A DNA stretch of 64,000 bases from Nonomuraea aurantiaca (GCF_020215705.1 NZ_JAIWNB010000004.1:1-64000), one strand, 5' to 3'; positions 42,726 to 51,589 are shown, counted from the stretch's first letter. A program made the numbers and translations. Notes: generated by a model not told the origin, from the sequence alone.

Positions 42726-44059
42726 TTGCCGATGACCGCGTTCATGTTGGTGGTGAACTGCTGCGGTGAGATCGACAGCTGGAACAGCTTGGCGATGTTG
42801 TCGAGCAGCACCTCAGCCGCCGTGGGGCTGAGCGCCTGGTCCCAGGACTGGGCGAACGTCTTGGCGTTGCTGGCGATGCCGTAGACGAACTTCAGCCACT
42901 CCGCGTCCTTGGAGGAGGTGAACGCGCTGTCGGCGCCCTTGACGATCGGCACCGAGCCGGCCCCGACCCACGCCTTGATCTCCTCGTCCGAGAGCAACGA
43001 GGCGAAGAACTTCTTGGCGATCTCCTTCTGCTCCGGGGTCGCCTTGGCGGAGATCGACATGTACTGGCCGGGGTTGCCGACCGTGTCGCTGGGGTCGCCC
43101 TTACCGCCGTCGACCGGCGGGAAGTTCATGTAGCCGAGGCTGCCACCGGAGACGAAGTCGCCGCCGTCCTTGGACATGCTCCCGTACGTCCAGCCGCCGT
43201 GGAGCATCATCGCGGCCTTGCCGGTGTACAGCAGCGCCTGGTCGGCGTTGGAGTCCGCAGTGATCGAGGAGAAGCCCTTGATGAACCCGTTGGCCTTGAT
43301 CAGGGCCTGCATCTTGGTCAGGGCGTCGATGGCGGCCGGGTGGGACCAGGCGTCCTTCTGACCGTCGAACACCGCCTGGAACACCTCGGAGCCGCCGATG
43401 CGGTCGAAGAGGAACTCCAGCCACATCATGTTCGTCCAGCGGGACTGCCCGCCGAGGGAGAACGGCGCGATGCCCTTGGCGTTGAACTTGGGCACCAGGT
43501 CCATGATGTCGCCCCAGGACTGGGGCGGCTGGGCGCCGATCTGCTCGAAGAGCTTCTTGTTGTAGTACAGGACGATCGGCTGCACGGTCTCGCACGGCAT
43601 CGCGTAGATCTTGCCGTCCACCGTCGCGGCCCCGAACGAGGACGGGAACAGCCGGTCCTTGACCGCGGCGTTCTGCCCGAACCACGAGGTGAGGTCCTCG
43701 ACCTGGCCGGCCTGTACGTAGCTGCGCAGGCCGCCGCCGCCCCAGCCCCAGATGATGGTGGGCGCCTGGCCGGCCCCGATCGCCGTCTTGATCTTCGTCT
43801 TGAAGGCGTCGTTCTGGAAGGTCGTCCCGGCGATCTGGCCGTTGGGGTTGGCCTTGTTGAACCGCTCCATGGCGGCGGTGCGGATGCCTTCCTGCGGCTG
43901 TGTGGACAGGTACCAGTAGGTGGCCTTGGCGCCGCCACCACCACCGCCACCACCGGGTTTGGTGGGGCCGGAGCTGCCGCAGGCGGCGAGCGCGGCGCCC
44001 AGGGGCAGGCCCATCGAGAGGCTGAGGAAGGTGCGGCGAGAGGTTGTCCTGGACTCCAC
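42722..44059 (-). CDS. Sugar-binding lipoprotein of ABC transporter
   Basis: A 445-aa extracellular solute-binding protein. The signal region has a twin-arginine motif (SRRTFLSLSM) and a lipobox (LAAC), so it is probably a Tat-exported lipoprotein, followed by a Gly-rich linker. The mature domain is type 1 (ATYWYLSTQPQEGIRTAAME, IYAMPCETVQPIVLYYNKKL, AAMMLHGGWTYGS). GTG 44057-44059 with GGAG six bases upstream was chosen; a longer frame adds residues before the signal. It is first in the operon, divergent from the GH3 glycosidase, so the ligand is likely the glycosidase's oligosaccharide. Confidence 0.92.
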   Translation of the reverse strand: MESRTTSRRTFLSLSMGLPLGAALAACGSSGPTKPGGGGGGGGAKATYWYLSTQPQEGIRTAAMERFNKANPNGQIAGTTFQNDAFKTKIKTAIGAGQAPTIIWGWGGGGLRSYVQAGQVEDLTSWFGQNAAVKDRLFPSSFGAATVDGKIYAMPCETVQPIVLYYNKKLFEQIGAQPPQSWGDIMDLVPKFNAKGIAPFSLGGQSRWTNMMWLEFLFDRIGGSEVFQAVFDGQKDAWSHPAAIDALTKMQALIKANGFIKGFSSITADSNADQALLYTGKAAMMLHGGWTYGSMSKDGGDFVSGGSLGYMNFPPVDGGKGDPSDTVGNPGQYMSISAKATPEQKEIAKKFFASLLSDEEIKAWVGAGSVPIVKGADSAFTSSKDAEWLKFVYGIASNAKTFAQSWDQALSPTAAEVLLDNIAKLFQLSISPQQFTTNMNAVIGK

Positions 44060-44185
44060 GCTGATCTCCGTACTCGAATGCCGGGGGCGGGCCGCGGCTC
44101 GTTGATCATCGGATGCGGTGGCCGGCGGCCGTGGAGCAGCACCCCCCGATGCCTCTCTCCCCAATCCGCCTTTTAAGTAGGTTCA

Positions 44186-44201
44186 CGAAACATTTGCGAA
44201 A
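44186..44201. promoter_or_regulatory. Candidate LacI operator, transporter side
   Basis: CGAAACATTTGCGAAA holds two CGAAA blocks 11 bases apart. On the minus strand it overlaps a possible -35 (TTTCGC), 16 bases before TACTTA, of the transporter operon. The same CGAAACATT word recurs at 44297-44316 beside the GH3 gene. Confidence 0.5.
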
Positions 44202-44296
44202 TGACCGCGCGGCCGTCAATCTAGATTTCGGCTGTTGACGTGTCAAGACCCAGGAACCCCCGGCGATCGCCGCCCGTAAAGATCACTTGCCGGCGC

Positions 44297-44316
44297 CGAA
44301 ACATTGCGAAACATTG
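44297..44316. promoter_or_regulatory. Candidate LacI operator, glycosidase side (10-bp direct repeat)
   Basis: CGAAACATTG occurs twice head to tail (44297-44306, 44307-44316) and is followed by CG. It lies 22 bases upstream of the GH3 start, between a possible TTGCCG -35 and the ribosome site. The shared word with 44186-44201 suggests one regulator, probably the LacI protein encoded after the GH3 gene, controls both directions. Confidence 0.55.
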
Positions 44317-44337
44317 CGGCACTAAGGAGAGCAGCAG

Positions 44338-46773
44338 ATGACGGCTGTAGATCGGCCCCTCGCCGCGGAGCGCGTTCTCCGCCCGTGGCAGGACCAGACG
44401 CTCCCCGTGGCCGAACGGGTCGACGCCCTTCTTGCCGAGATGACCCTGGAGGAGAAGGTCGGCCAGCTCGGCAGCCGGTGGGTGGGCAACGACACGCAGC
44501 CCACCGACCAGCCCGATCCGGACCCGGACGTGAGCCTCAATGTGGCGCCGATGCAGGACGTGTTCGCCGCGTCCGGGACCATCCCGTTGGAGGAGGCGAG
44601 CCGCCACGGGCTCGGTCACCTGACCCGCGTCTTCGGCAGCGGACCGGTCACCGCGGCCGAGGGCGCGGCGGAGGTGGTCCGCCTGCAGAGCTTGGTCGTC
44701 GAACGGTCCCGGCTGGGCATTCCGGCGCTCGTCCACGAGGAGTGCCTCACCGGGTTCACGACGTACGGCGCGACCGTCTACCCCGCGGCCATCGCGTGGG
44801 GCGCGACGTTCGACCCGGGCCTCGTGGAGCGGATGGCCGCCGCCATCGGGCGGGACCTGCGGGCCGTGGGCGCGCACCAGGGCCTGTCCCCCGTGCTGGA
44901 CGTCGTGCGCGACTACCGCTGGGGCCGGGTCGAGGAGACGATGGGCGAGGATCCCTACCTCGTCTCGATGCTCGGCGCCGCCTACGTCCGCGGCCTGGAG
45001 AGCGCCGGGATCATCGCCACGCTCAAGCACTTCGCCGCCTACTCCGCCTCACGGGCGGCCCGCAACCACGGTCCCGTCCCGATGGGCCGCCGCGAACTGA
45101 TGGACATGATCCTGCCGCCCTTCGAGACGGCCATCGTCGAGGGCGGCGCGCGCTCGGTGATGAACTCCTACTCCGACCTCGACGGCGTCCCGGCCGCGGC
45201 CGACTCCTGGCTGCTGACCGACCTGCTGCGCGAGGAGTGGGGATTCACCGGGACCGTCGTCTCGGACTACTGGGCCGTGCCGTTCCTCGCCACCATGCAC
45301 GAGGTCGCCGCCGACACCGACGAGGCCGGCGTCCTGGCGCTCACCGCGGGCGTCGACGTCGAGCTGCCCGACACCCTCGGTTTCGGCCCGCACCTGGTGG
45401 AGCGGGTGCGCCGGGGAGAGCTCCCCGAATCCCTGGTGGAGCGGGCAGCGCGCCGCCTGCTCACCCAGAAGGTCCAGCTGGGGCTGCTCGATCCCGAATG
45501 GACGCCCGAGGGCTCGGTGTCCGCGGCGGCCGACGTCGATCTGGACTCGCCCGCCAACCGGGCGCTGGCCCGCGAGATGGCCGAGCGGTCCATCGTCCTG
45601 CTCGACGGCGGCACCGCCCTGCCCCTGCGCCCGGCGGAACTGCGCCGCGTCGCGGTCGTCGGACCCGCCACGGCCGAGCCGCGCGCCTTCATGGGCTGCT
45701 ACGCCTTCCCCAACCACGTCCTGCCCCGCCACCCCGGCCTCGGGCTCGGCCTGGAGGCGCCCAGCGTCCTCGACGCCCTGCGGACCGAGCTGCCGGACAC
45801 CGAGATCGTCCACGAACGCGGCTGCGACGTGCGGGGCGAGGACCGCTCCGGCTTCGCCGCCGCGACGGGCGCGGCCCGCGAGGCGGACCTGTGCGTCGCC
45901 GTCGTGGGCGACCTCGCGGGCCTGTTCGGGCAGGGGACCTCGGGCGAGGGCTGCGACGCCGAGGACCTCCGGCTGCCCGGGGTGCAGGAGGACCTGCTGG
46001 CCGAGCTCGCCGCGACGGGGACGCCGGTCGTGGTGGTCGTCGTCTCGGGCCGGCCGTACGCGCTGGGCGAGGTGCACGCCGGGGCCGCCGCGCTCGTGCA
46101 GGCGTTCATGCCCGGCGAGGAGGGCGCGGCGGCGATCGCCGGCGTACTGTCCGGCCGGGTCCAGCCCGGCGGCCGGCTGCCCGTCCAGATCCCCCGCCGG
46201 CCGGGCGGACAGCCGGGCACCTACCTGCAGCCGCCGCTGGGCGTCAACAGCCACGGCATCAGCAACCTCGATCCCACTCCCCTGTTCCCCTTCGGCTACG
46301 GCACCTCTTACACCTCCTTCGAGGTCGGCGACCTGCTCATCAGCGATCCCGAGGTGCCGACGGACGGGGAGTTCACGGTGTCGGTCCGCGTCCGCAACAC
46401 CGGCGGCCGGGCGGGTGAGGAGGTCGTCCAGCTGTATCTGCACGACGTTGTCGCCCAGGTCACCCGGCCGGTGCGGCAGCTGGCCGGGTTCGCGCGGGTC
46501 CGGTTGGAGCCGGGTACGAGTACGTGCGTGCGCTTTCACGTACACGCTGACCGGACCGCCTTCACCGGCCGTGACCTGCGGCGGATCGTCGAGCCCGGGG
46601 ACGTCGAGGTGCTCGTCGGCACCTCCGCGGCCGACCTGCCGTGCCGCGGCGTCGTCCGGCTGACCGGTCCGCTGCGGGTCGTCGGGCACGGCCGGCGGCT
46701 CGTCACACCGGTGGACGTGGACCCCGTGGCACTGGCAGGGAAACAGGAGGGCATAGATGCCGGTCAGTCCTAG
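44338..46773 (+). CDS. Glycoside hydrolase family 3 (beta-glucosidase/xylosidase)
   Basis: An 811-aa GH3 enzyme without a signal peptide, so cytoplasmic. The N-terminal barrel (about 20-350) contains TLEEKVGQLGSRWVG, IPALVHEECLTGF, the KHF motif in ATLKHFAAYS and the nucleophile Asp310 in VVSDYWAV. An alpha/beta sandwich domain (about 390-600; GQGTSGEGCDAEDLRLPGVQ) and a fibronectin-III-like domain (FEVGDLLISD, VSVRVRNTGGRAGEEVVQLY) follow. AAGGAG eight bases before ATG 44338 is a good ribosome site. It probably cleaves the oligosaccharide imported by the divergent ABC transporter. Glucosidase versus xylosidase cannot be settled here. Confidence 0.93.
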   Translation: MTAVDRPLAAERVLRPWQDQTLPVAERVDALLAEMTLEEKVGQLGSRWVGNDTQPTDQPDPDPDVSLNVAPMQDVFAASGTIPLEEASRHGLGHLTRVFGSGPVTAAEGAAEVVRLQSLVVERSRLGIPALVHEECLTGFTTYGATVYPAAIAWGATFDPGLVERMAAAIGRDLRAVGAHQGLSPVLDVVRDYRWGRVEETMGEDPYLVSMLGAAYVRGLESAGIIATLKHFAAYSASRAARNHGPVPMGRRELMDMILPPFETAIVEGGARSVMNSYSDLDGVPAAADSWLLTDLLREEWGFTGTVVSDYWAVPFLATMHEVAADTDEAGVLALTAGVDVELPDTLGFGPHLVERVRRGELPESLVERAARRLLTQKVQLGLLDPEWTPEGSVSAAADVDLDSPANRALAREMAERSIVLLDGGTALPLRPAELRRVAVVGPATAEPRAFMGCYAFPNHVLPRHPGLGLGLEAPSVLDALRTELPDTEIVHERGCDVRGEDRSGFAAATGAAREADLCVAVVGDLAGLFGQGTSGEGCDAEDLRLPGVQEDLLAELAATGTPVVVVVVSGRPYALGEVHAGAAALVQAFMPGEEGAAAIAGVLSGRVQPGGRLPVQIPRRPGGQPGTYLQPPLGVNSHGISNLDPTPLFPFGYGTSYTSFEVGDLLISDPEVPTDGEFTVSVRVRNTGGRAGEEVVQLYLHDVVAQVTRPVRQLAGFARVRLEPGTSTCVRFHVHADRTAFTGRDLRRIVEPGDVEVLVGTSAADLPCRGVVRLTGPLRVVGHGRRLVTPVDVDPVALAGKQEGIDAGQS

Positions 46774-47797
46774 GCGGGCCACGCTGGCCACCGTGGCGGC
46801 CTCGGCCGGCGTGTCCGTCGCGACCGTCTCCAAGGTGCTCAACGGCCGCAGCGACGTCGCGCCGGCGACCCGCTCCCTGGTGCAGTCCCTGCTGCAGCAG
46901 CACGACTACGTCGCGCCGTCACCGCGACGGACCGAGGCGACGGGGGTCGCCACGATCGAGGTGCAGTTCGACACGGATCTGACCGCGTACTCCGCCGAGA
47001 TCATCCAGGGCGCGGTCGAGGCCGGGGCCGAAGTGGGCATCGGGGTCGTCATCAGCATCCGCCGAGACAGGGAGCGGACCTCCGGGTGGGTCCGTGACCT
47101 GATCTCGGCCGGGCGACGGGCACTGATCGCCGTGACCAGCGAACTGACCTCGTCGCAACTGACCGCCCTGTCCCGGGCCCACCTGCCGCTGGTCGTGATC
47201 GACCCGCTGAACCTGCCACGCGTCCGTGTGACCAGCATCGGGTCGACCAACTTCGCGGGCGGCTTCGCCGCGACCCAGCACCTGCTCTCCCTCGGTCACC
47301 GGCGCATCGCCTACCTCGGCGGCCCGGCGACCGCGGCCTGCAACCAGGCCCGCCTGCACGGCTACCGGGCCGCCATGGAGGCCGAGGGAGTGCCCGTTTC
47401 GCCCGCCTACGTACAGACCGGGCACTTCCACTACCACGACGGCGTGGTCACCGGCGCGGCGGTGCTCGACCTGGCGCGGGCGCCGACGGCGATCTTCGCG
47501 GGCAACGACGAGATGGCCCTGGGCGTCATGGAGGCCGCCCGGGCGCGCGGCCTGCGCATCCCCGAGGACCTCAGCATCGTGGGCTTCGACGACACCCAGC
47601 TCGCCCCGATGGCCTCACCGCCGCTGACCACCGTCCGCCAGCCGCTGCGCGAGATGGGCGGCGTCGCCCTGCGCACGGCGCTGCGCCTGGCGGCCGGCGA
47701 GAAGATCGACTCCCACCACGTGGAACTCGCCACCGAACTGATCGTCCGGGGCTCGACCGCTCCGGCATCACCCGCCTCCAGCGCCTTGGCTCCCTGA
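46757..47797 (+). CDS. LacI-family repressor of the sugar locus
   Basis: A 346-aa LacI regulator. The helix-turn-helix is TLATVAASAGVSVATVSKVL with the hinge after it, and the periplasmic-binding-like sensor domain has VIDPLNLPRVRVTSIGSTNF, HRRIAYLGGP, AIFAGNDEMALGVMEAARA and LSIVGFDDTQLA. The ATG at 46757 lies inside the GH3 gene (17-bp overlap) behind AGGAGG, so it is translated with it. It probably binds the CGAAACATTG boxes and is released by a sugar. Confidence 0.93.
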   Translation: MPVSPRRATLATVAASAGVSVATVSKVLNGRSDVAPATRSLVQSLLQQHDYVAPSPRRTEATGVATIEVQFDTDLTAYSAEIIQGAVEAGAEVGIGVVISIRRDRERTSGWVRDLISAGRRALIAVTSELTSSQLTALSRAHLPLVVIDPLNLPRVRVTSIGSTNFAGGFAATQHLLSLGHRRIAYLGGPATAACNQARLHGYRAAMEAEGVPVSPAYVQTGHFHYHDGVVTGAAVLDLARAPTAIFAGNDEMALGVMEAARARGLRIPEDLSIVGFDDTQLAPMASPPLTTVRQPLREMGGVALRTALRLAAGEKIDSHHVELATELIVRGSTAPASPASSALAP

Positions 47798-47835
47798 GGC
47801 AGGGTCCCGCCACCGCCCGTCCGAGCCTCATCGAT

Positions 47836-48105
47836 GTGCAGTTCGACCAGCCGTATCTGGCCCCTGGGCAGGTCAATCTCGCCTACGGGCTCTACCCGGC
47901 CTGGCGCGGCCGTGGCATCGCCACCCGTGCGGTGCGGCTGGCCTGCCTGCACGCCGCGGCCGCCGGGGCGGCCCAAGCGGTCATCAGGGTGGATCCGGAG
48001 AACGTCGCCTCGGCGGCGGTGGCCGGCAGGGCAGGTTTCAAGCGGACCCAGGGCAAGGACGACCGATTCGACTGGTACGTACAGGACCTCACCGCTTCCG
48101 CCTGA
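47836..48105 (+). pseudogene. GNAT acetyltransferase, N-terminally truncated
   Basis: An 89-residue frame reads GQVNLAYGLYPAWRGRGIAT, then LACLHAAAAGAAQAVIRVDP and NVASAAVAGRAGFKRT. This is the acetyl-CoA loop and last half of a GNAT fold. GNAT proteins of this type are about 160-180 residues; the first half is missing. The only start is a GTG just after the LacI stop, with no clear ribosome site. It may be a remnant, although a short expressed protein is not excluded. Confidence 0.55.
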
Positions 48106-48141
48106 TCATGCGGTCCAGCGGTTCATCGCTGACCATGAGTG

Positions 48142-48741
48142 TCAAGGCCGGTATCCGATGTGGCGCAGGAGGACCTGCAGCCGACGCTCGACCTGCGCCG
48201 CGGTCACATCCTGCTCAGGCTGGAGAAGGACGAATCCGATGGAGCCGGCCAGGATGTCCTGAATGACACGGGGCTCGGTGTGAGGCGGGAAGTCGCCGGC
48301 GTCGATGGCCTGCCGCGCGGTCTCCATCAGGGCGTCCAGCCGTGGCCGCAGGTAGCGCTCGGTATAGGCGGTCACCAACTGCGGGTAGTCCACCGAGGCA
48401 CCGATGACCCGGGCCATCAGCGCGCGGAAGCGGGGGCTGCTGAGGAGCCCAGCGATGGAAGTGACTATCTGGTCGATCGACTGCCCGGCCGGAACCGCGT
48501 CCATGTCGGGGTTGCGGGCATGCTCCAGCGCGGCCATCAGGAGGTCCTCTTTGGCGCGCCAGCGCCGGTAGACGGTCAGTTTCGCCACGCCGGCGCGTTG
48601 GGCGACCGCTTCGATGCTGGTGCCCGCCGCGCCGCGCTCGATCAGCAAGTCCAGCGCCGCCTCCAGAATGGCGGCGTCGTTTTCCGGGTCGCGTGGGCGG
48701 CCGTGGCGTTCTACGCGTTCCACAGCACCTGGTTCAGCCAT
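48142..48741 (-). CDS. TetR/AcrR family regulator
   Basis: A 199-aa regulator. Helix-turn-helix at about 22-66 (LDLLIERGAAGTSIEAVAQR, VAKLTVYRRWRAKEDLL); C-terminal part typical of TetR_C_11-like proteins (PRFRALMARVIGASVDYPQL). The ATG at 48741 lies 31 bases inside the end of the upstream FAD monooxygenase, so the two are co-transcribed; a GTG about seven codons later is an alternative. It is the best candidate to bind the 35-bp palindrome over the monooxygenase start. Confidence 0.88.
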   Translation of the reverse strand: MAEPGAVERVERHGRPRDPENDAAILEAALDLLIERGAAGTSIEAVAQRAGVAKLTVYRRWRAKEDLLMAALEHARNPDMDAVPAGQSIDQIVTSIAGLLSSPRFRALMARVIGASVDYPQLVTAYTERYLRPRLDALMETARQAIDAGDFPPHTEPRVIQDILAGSIGFVLLQPEQDVTAAQVERRLQVLLRHIGYRP

Positions 48742-50228
48742 GCGGTCAGTTTGTCGGGTGCCGGACGGCCACGCCAACCGATGTGCCCGTCAGGGCGGAT
48801 CAGCACCACATCGTGCGTGTACGGCTTCGCCGGTGTGAGCGCCACGACCAGTTCGGCGCCCAGCTGTGCGGCGGCGGCCTGAGCGTGACGGGCGGCGATA
48901 TCCGGCTTGTCGGCGAGGACCACCCAGCGTCCGCGGATCGCGGCGTGGAGCGTGGTCCGGTCGCCGTTGAGACGGCGGCAGGCGAGGTCGGGCATCCGGT
49001 CGCCGGGACGCAGGCCGGGCATCCACCGGTGCGAGGTGGCGGCCAGCGGCCGGCCCCGGTAGCTGATTCCGAGCTGGGAGGCGGCCAGCCACAGCCGGCG
49101 CTGCACGGCGGGCAGGCGGACGACCGGCAGGACGAGCTTGTCGCGGAGCAGGCGCTTCCACGGCGTGTGGGGCAGCATGATGTCCACGGCGGCGCTGGTG
49201 GCGCGCAGGACGTTGCGGGCCAGCGGGCGCCGTTCGCCTTCGTAGGTGTCGAGCAGGCGCTGGTCGGCGCGGCCGAGGGCGACCAGGACCAGCTTCCAGG
49301 CCAGGTTTTCCGCATCGCCCAGCCCGGTGTTCTGCCCCTGCCCGCCGGTGGGGCTCTGAATGTGCGCCGCGTCGCCCGCCAGCAGGATCCGGCCGCGGCG
49401 GTAGGCGTCGGCGAGCCGGCGGTGGATGCGGAACTCCGAGGCCCAGCGGATTTCCGTGACCGTGTCGAGGCCGACGCCGCTGCGGGCGGAGAACTCGCCC
49501 AGCACCCGGTCGGTGATCTCGCTTTCGGACAGCTGGTCGGGCAGGTCTGGTGGTGGTTCGGTGAATACCCGCCAGGTGTCGTTGGGCAGCGCGGTGACCG
49601 AGAGCATGTGACCGGCTTCCATCCAGGTCGTGCTGCCGTTCTTGTCGAACGGCCACGGGGCCCGCACGTCGACCATCAGCAGGCGTTCGAGGAGTTTGCG
49701 GCCGGGGAAGCCGATTCCGGCGAGCTTGCGTACCGTGCTGTGCGCGCCGTCGCAGCCGACCAACCACTGAGGCTTGATGCGCTGTTCGGTGCGGTCGGCT
49801 GTCTGGACGATGGCGGTGACGCTGGTGGTGTCCTGCTCCGCGGCCACCAGCCGGGTACCCCACTCCACGCTGCCGCCCAGCTCGGCCAGCCGTTGCCGCA
49901 GCGCGCCCTCGACCTCGGCCTGCGAGATCAGCAGCGCCTGTTTCGGCTGATCGGCGACGGCCTGGCCGACGGTGAGGCGCAGCACGGTGCGCGATCCTTC
50001 GTTGTAGGACATGTTGAGGGACGACTGGGAGCGCTGCGGCAGGTCACCGAGCGCGCCGATGCGCTCCAGCACTTCGACGCCGCGCGGTTGCAGGCCGAGG
50101 GCCCGGGAGGTGGTGGCGGGGGCGGGAGCGGCGTCGATGACGCGGACGGGGACGTCGTGCAGTGCCAGGTGAATGGCCAGGGCCAGCCCGGTGGGGCCGG
50201 CGCCCACGATGAGTACGGTATCGGTCAC
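48711..50228 (-). CDS. FAD-dependent aromatic monooxygenase (PHBH/RdmE type)
   Basis: A 505-aa class A flavoprotein hydroxylase. FAD loop VLIVGAGPTGLALAIHLAL at residues 5-23, DG motif WLVGCDGAHSTVRKLAGI near 155, GD motif GRILLAGDAAHIQSPTGGQG near 280 and a thioredoxin-like C-terminal domain (VVLADKPDIAARHA). This architecture is shared with polyketide hydroxylases and rifampicin or tetracycline monooxygenases. It starts at GTG 50226-50228 without a ribosome site, and the start codon is the end of a long palindrome, so translation may be leaderless. It is followed by an overlapping TetR gene. Substrate unknown; antibiotic inactivation or degradation are possible. Confidence 0.92.
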   Translation of the reverse strand: MTDTVLIVGAGPTGLALAIHLALHDVPVRVIDAAPAPATTSRALGLQPRGVEVLERIGALGDLPQRSQSSLNMSYNEGSRTVLRLTVGQAVADQPKQALLISQAEVEGALRQRLAELGGSVEWGTRLVAAEQDTTSVTAIVQTADRTEQRIKPQWLVGCDGAHSTVRKLAGIGFPGRKLLERLLMVDVRAPWPFDKNGSTTWMEAGHMLSVTALPNDTWRVFTEPPPDLPDQLSESEITDRVLGEFSARSGVGLDTVTEIRWASEFRIHRRLADAYRRGRILLAGDAAHIQSPTGGQGQNTGLGDAENLAWKLVLVALGRADQRLLDTYEGERRPLARNVLRATSAAVDIMLPHTPWKRLLRDKLVLPVVRLPAVQRRLWLAASQLGISYRGRPLAATSHRWMPGLRPGDRMPDLACRRLNGDRTTLHAAIRGRWVVLADKPDIAARHAQAAAAQLGAELVVALTPAKPYTHDVVLIRPDGHIGWRGRPAPDKLTAWLNQVLWNA

Positions 50229-50260
50229 TTAGTAAACGGTACGGTACCGATTACTAAGTG
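50226..50260. promoter_or_regulatory. 35-bp near-perfect palindrome over the monooxygenase start codon
   Basis: CACTTAGTAA (50226-50235) and TTACTAAGTG (50251-50260) are exact inverted arms, and the 15-base centre (ACGGTACGGTACCGA) is itself largely symmetric. On the minus strand a TACCGT lies 8 to 13 bases before the GTG start, where the -10 of a leaderless transcript would be. A TetR dimer pair bound here would cover promoter and start codon. Confidence 0.8.
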
Positions 50261-50380
50261 GGGAGAGGGGTGACGTGTGACAACGGTCACCCACATCTAG
50301 GCGGGACGACGTTGACAGGTCGAACGCCACTACCGGCTCGATGACCGAAAGATCCCTGCACGGAGTTGCGCCGGGACGCG

Positions 50381-50422
50381 CCACCTCCTATCTTGGAATA
50401 ACCGTTCCAAGATAGGAGGTGG
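50381..50422. promoter_or_regulatory. Perfect 18-bp inverted repeat including the ribosome site of the TetR gene
   Basis: The arm at 50381-50398 (CCACCTCCTATCTTGGAA) is the exact reverse complement of 50405-50422, with six bases (TAACCG) between. The right arm contains the Shine-Dalgarno GGAGG, four to five bases before GAG-ATG 50427. As DNA it is a strong operator; as RNA it would form a stem that hides the ribosome site. Confidence 0.85.
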
Positions 50423-50426
50423 CGAG

Positions 50427-51026
50427 ATGCCCGACATCAAGCACTTCGATCCCGACACGGCTCTGGACCGGGCCGTGACCCTGTTCTGGCAGCGCGGGAC
50501 CGATGCCACCGGCATCGCCGACGTCGTCCAGGCGACGGGGCTCAGCCGCTCCAGCCTGTATGCGACCTTCGGCGGCAAGGCGCAGTTGCAGGCCGCCGCA
50601 CTGAGCCGCTATCTGGAGCTGCGGTCGCGGCCGGTGTTCGAGGCCCTGGCCGCCGACATCCGGGGCGTGCCGGCCATTGCCGCGTTCTTCGAACGGCTGG
50701 TGGCGGCGCGGTGTGCGGGCGAGCATGCCCGCTGGGGCTGCCTGGTCACCAATACGCACGCCACGGCGAGCGGTGGCCGGCCGGAGATCCGCGAGATTCT
50801 GGACCGCCACCACGACGCGCTCAGGATGGCGATGCGCACGGCGCTGGAGACCGCACGCGCCGACGGCCAGCTCCGGGCCGACCTGGATGTGGAGGCGGCC
50901 GCCGAAGCGCTGACCCTGCAGGCCTACGCGGTCAACCTGCGCTCACGAGCCGGCGCCGAGGCGGCCGTGCTGCTGGCGGGCGTGCGCGCCGTACTTGACG
51001 GTTTCACCACTACCGAGGAGAGATGA
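50427..51026 (+). CDS. TetR/AcrR family regulator
   Basis: A 199-aa regulator. The N-terminus is MPDIKHFDPDTALDRAVTLF; helix-turn-helix TGIADVVQATGLSRSSLYATFGGK; C-terminal domain with CLVTNTHATASGGRPEIREI. This subgroup (FWQRG...GLSRSSLYATFG) often controls a neighbouring AhpD or reductase gene in response to electrophiles. The start is fixed by GGAGG inside the inverted repeat. Its TGA overlaps the next ATG (ATGA), so it forms an operon with the AhpD-like gene and is probably autoregulated. Confidence 0.92.
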   Translation: MPDIKHFDPDTALDRAVTLFWQRGTDATGIADVVQATGLSRSSLYATFGGKAQLQAAALSRYLELRSRPVFEALAADIRGVPAIAAFFERLVAARCAGEHARWGCLVTNTHATASGGRPEIREILDRHHDALRMAMRTALETARADGQLRADLDVEAAAEALTLQAYAVNLRSRAGAEAAVLLAGVRAVLDGFTTTEER

Positions 51027-51589
51027 TGAGCGGTTTCCGCACCTACGACGAAAGCGACGCCCCCGAGGCCGCCCGGCCGATGCTGGAGGCGGCCAAGAAG
51101 CGGATGGGGTTCGTGACCACGCTGAACGGGGTGATGGCCGAGTCGCCGGAACTGCTGGCCGGCTACAACGCGCTGGCCGAGCAGTTCGGCAAGTCGTCAC
51201 TACCCTTGGCGGCCAAGCAGGTGGTGCTGATCACCGCCAGCGTGGAGAACGGCTGCGAGTACTGCGTGGCCGCGCACTCCACGCTCGCGCTGCGCGCACG
51301 GGTGCCGGCCGAGGTGGTCGAGGCTCTGCGCGCGGGCCGGCCGCTCGCCGACGAGGCGCTGGAGGCGGTGCGCCGCCTCACCCGAGCGGTGGTGGCGCAG
51401 CGGGGCTGGGTGGCCGAGGCCGAGATCGAGGCGTTCCTGGCCGCCGGCCACACCCGCCGCCACGTGCTGGACGTCGTGCTCGGCGTCGGCATGAAGACAC
51501 TGTCGAACTACACCAACCACATCGCCCACACGCCGCTGGAACCGGCCTGGGCCGATCAGGAGTGGAGGCGGGAGCAGGCGACGGCCTGA
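51023..51589 (+). CDS. Carboxymuconolactone decarboxylase/AhpD-like protein
   Basis: A 188-aa AhpD-fold protein with the redox motif ENGCEYCVAAHS (C-x2-C plus a His) near residue 77. A helical bundle (EALRAGRPLADEALEAVRRL, RRHVLDVVLGVGMKTLSNYT) surrounds it. Such proteins reduce peroxides or act on small electrophiles. Two adjacent ATGs (51023, 51026) overlap the TetR stop; GGAGAG precedes them. It is the likely target and partner of the TetR regulator. Confidence 0.92.
   Translation: MMSGFRTYDESDAPEAARPMLEAAKKRMGFVTTLNGVMAESPELLAGYNALAEQFGKSSLPLAAKQVVLITASVENGCEYCVAAHSTLALRARVPAEVVEALRAGRPLADEALEAVRRLTRAVVAQRGWVAEAEIEAFLAAGHTRRHVLDVVLGVGMKTLSNYTNHIAHTPLEPAWADQEWRREQATA

Noticed and set aside
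47834..48262. Overlapping frame starting MCSSTSRIW across the GNAT remnant
   Set aside because: Ser/Arg-rich shadow translation of the acetyltransferase fragment.
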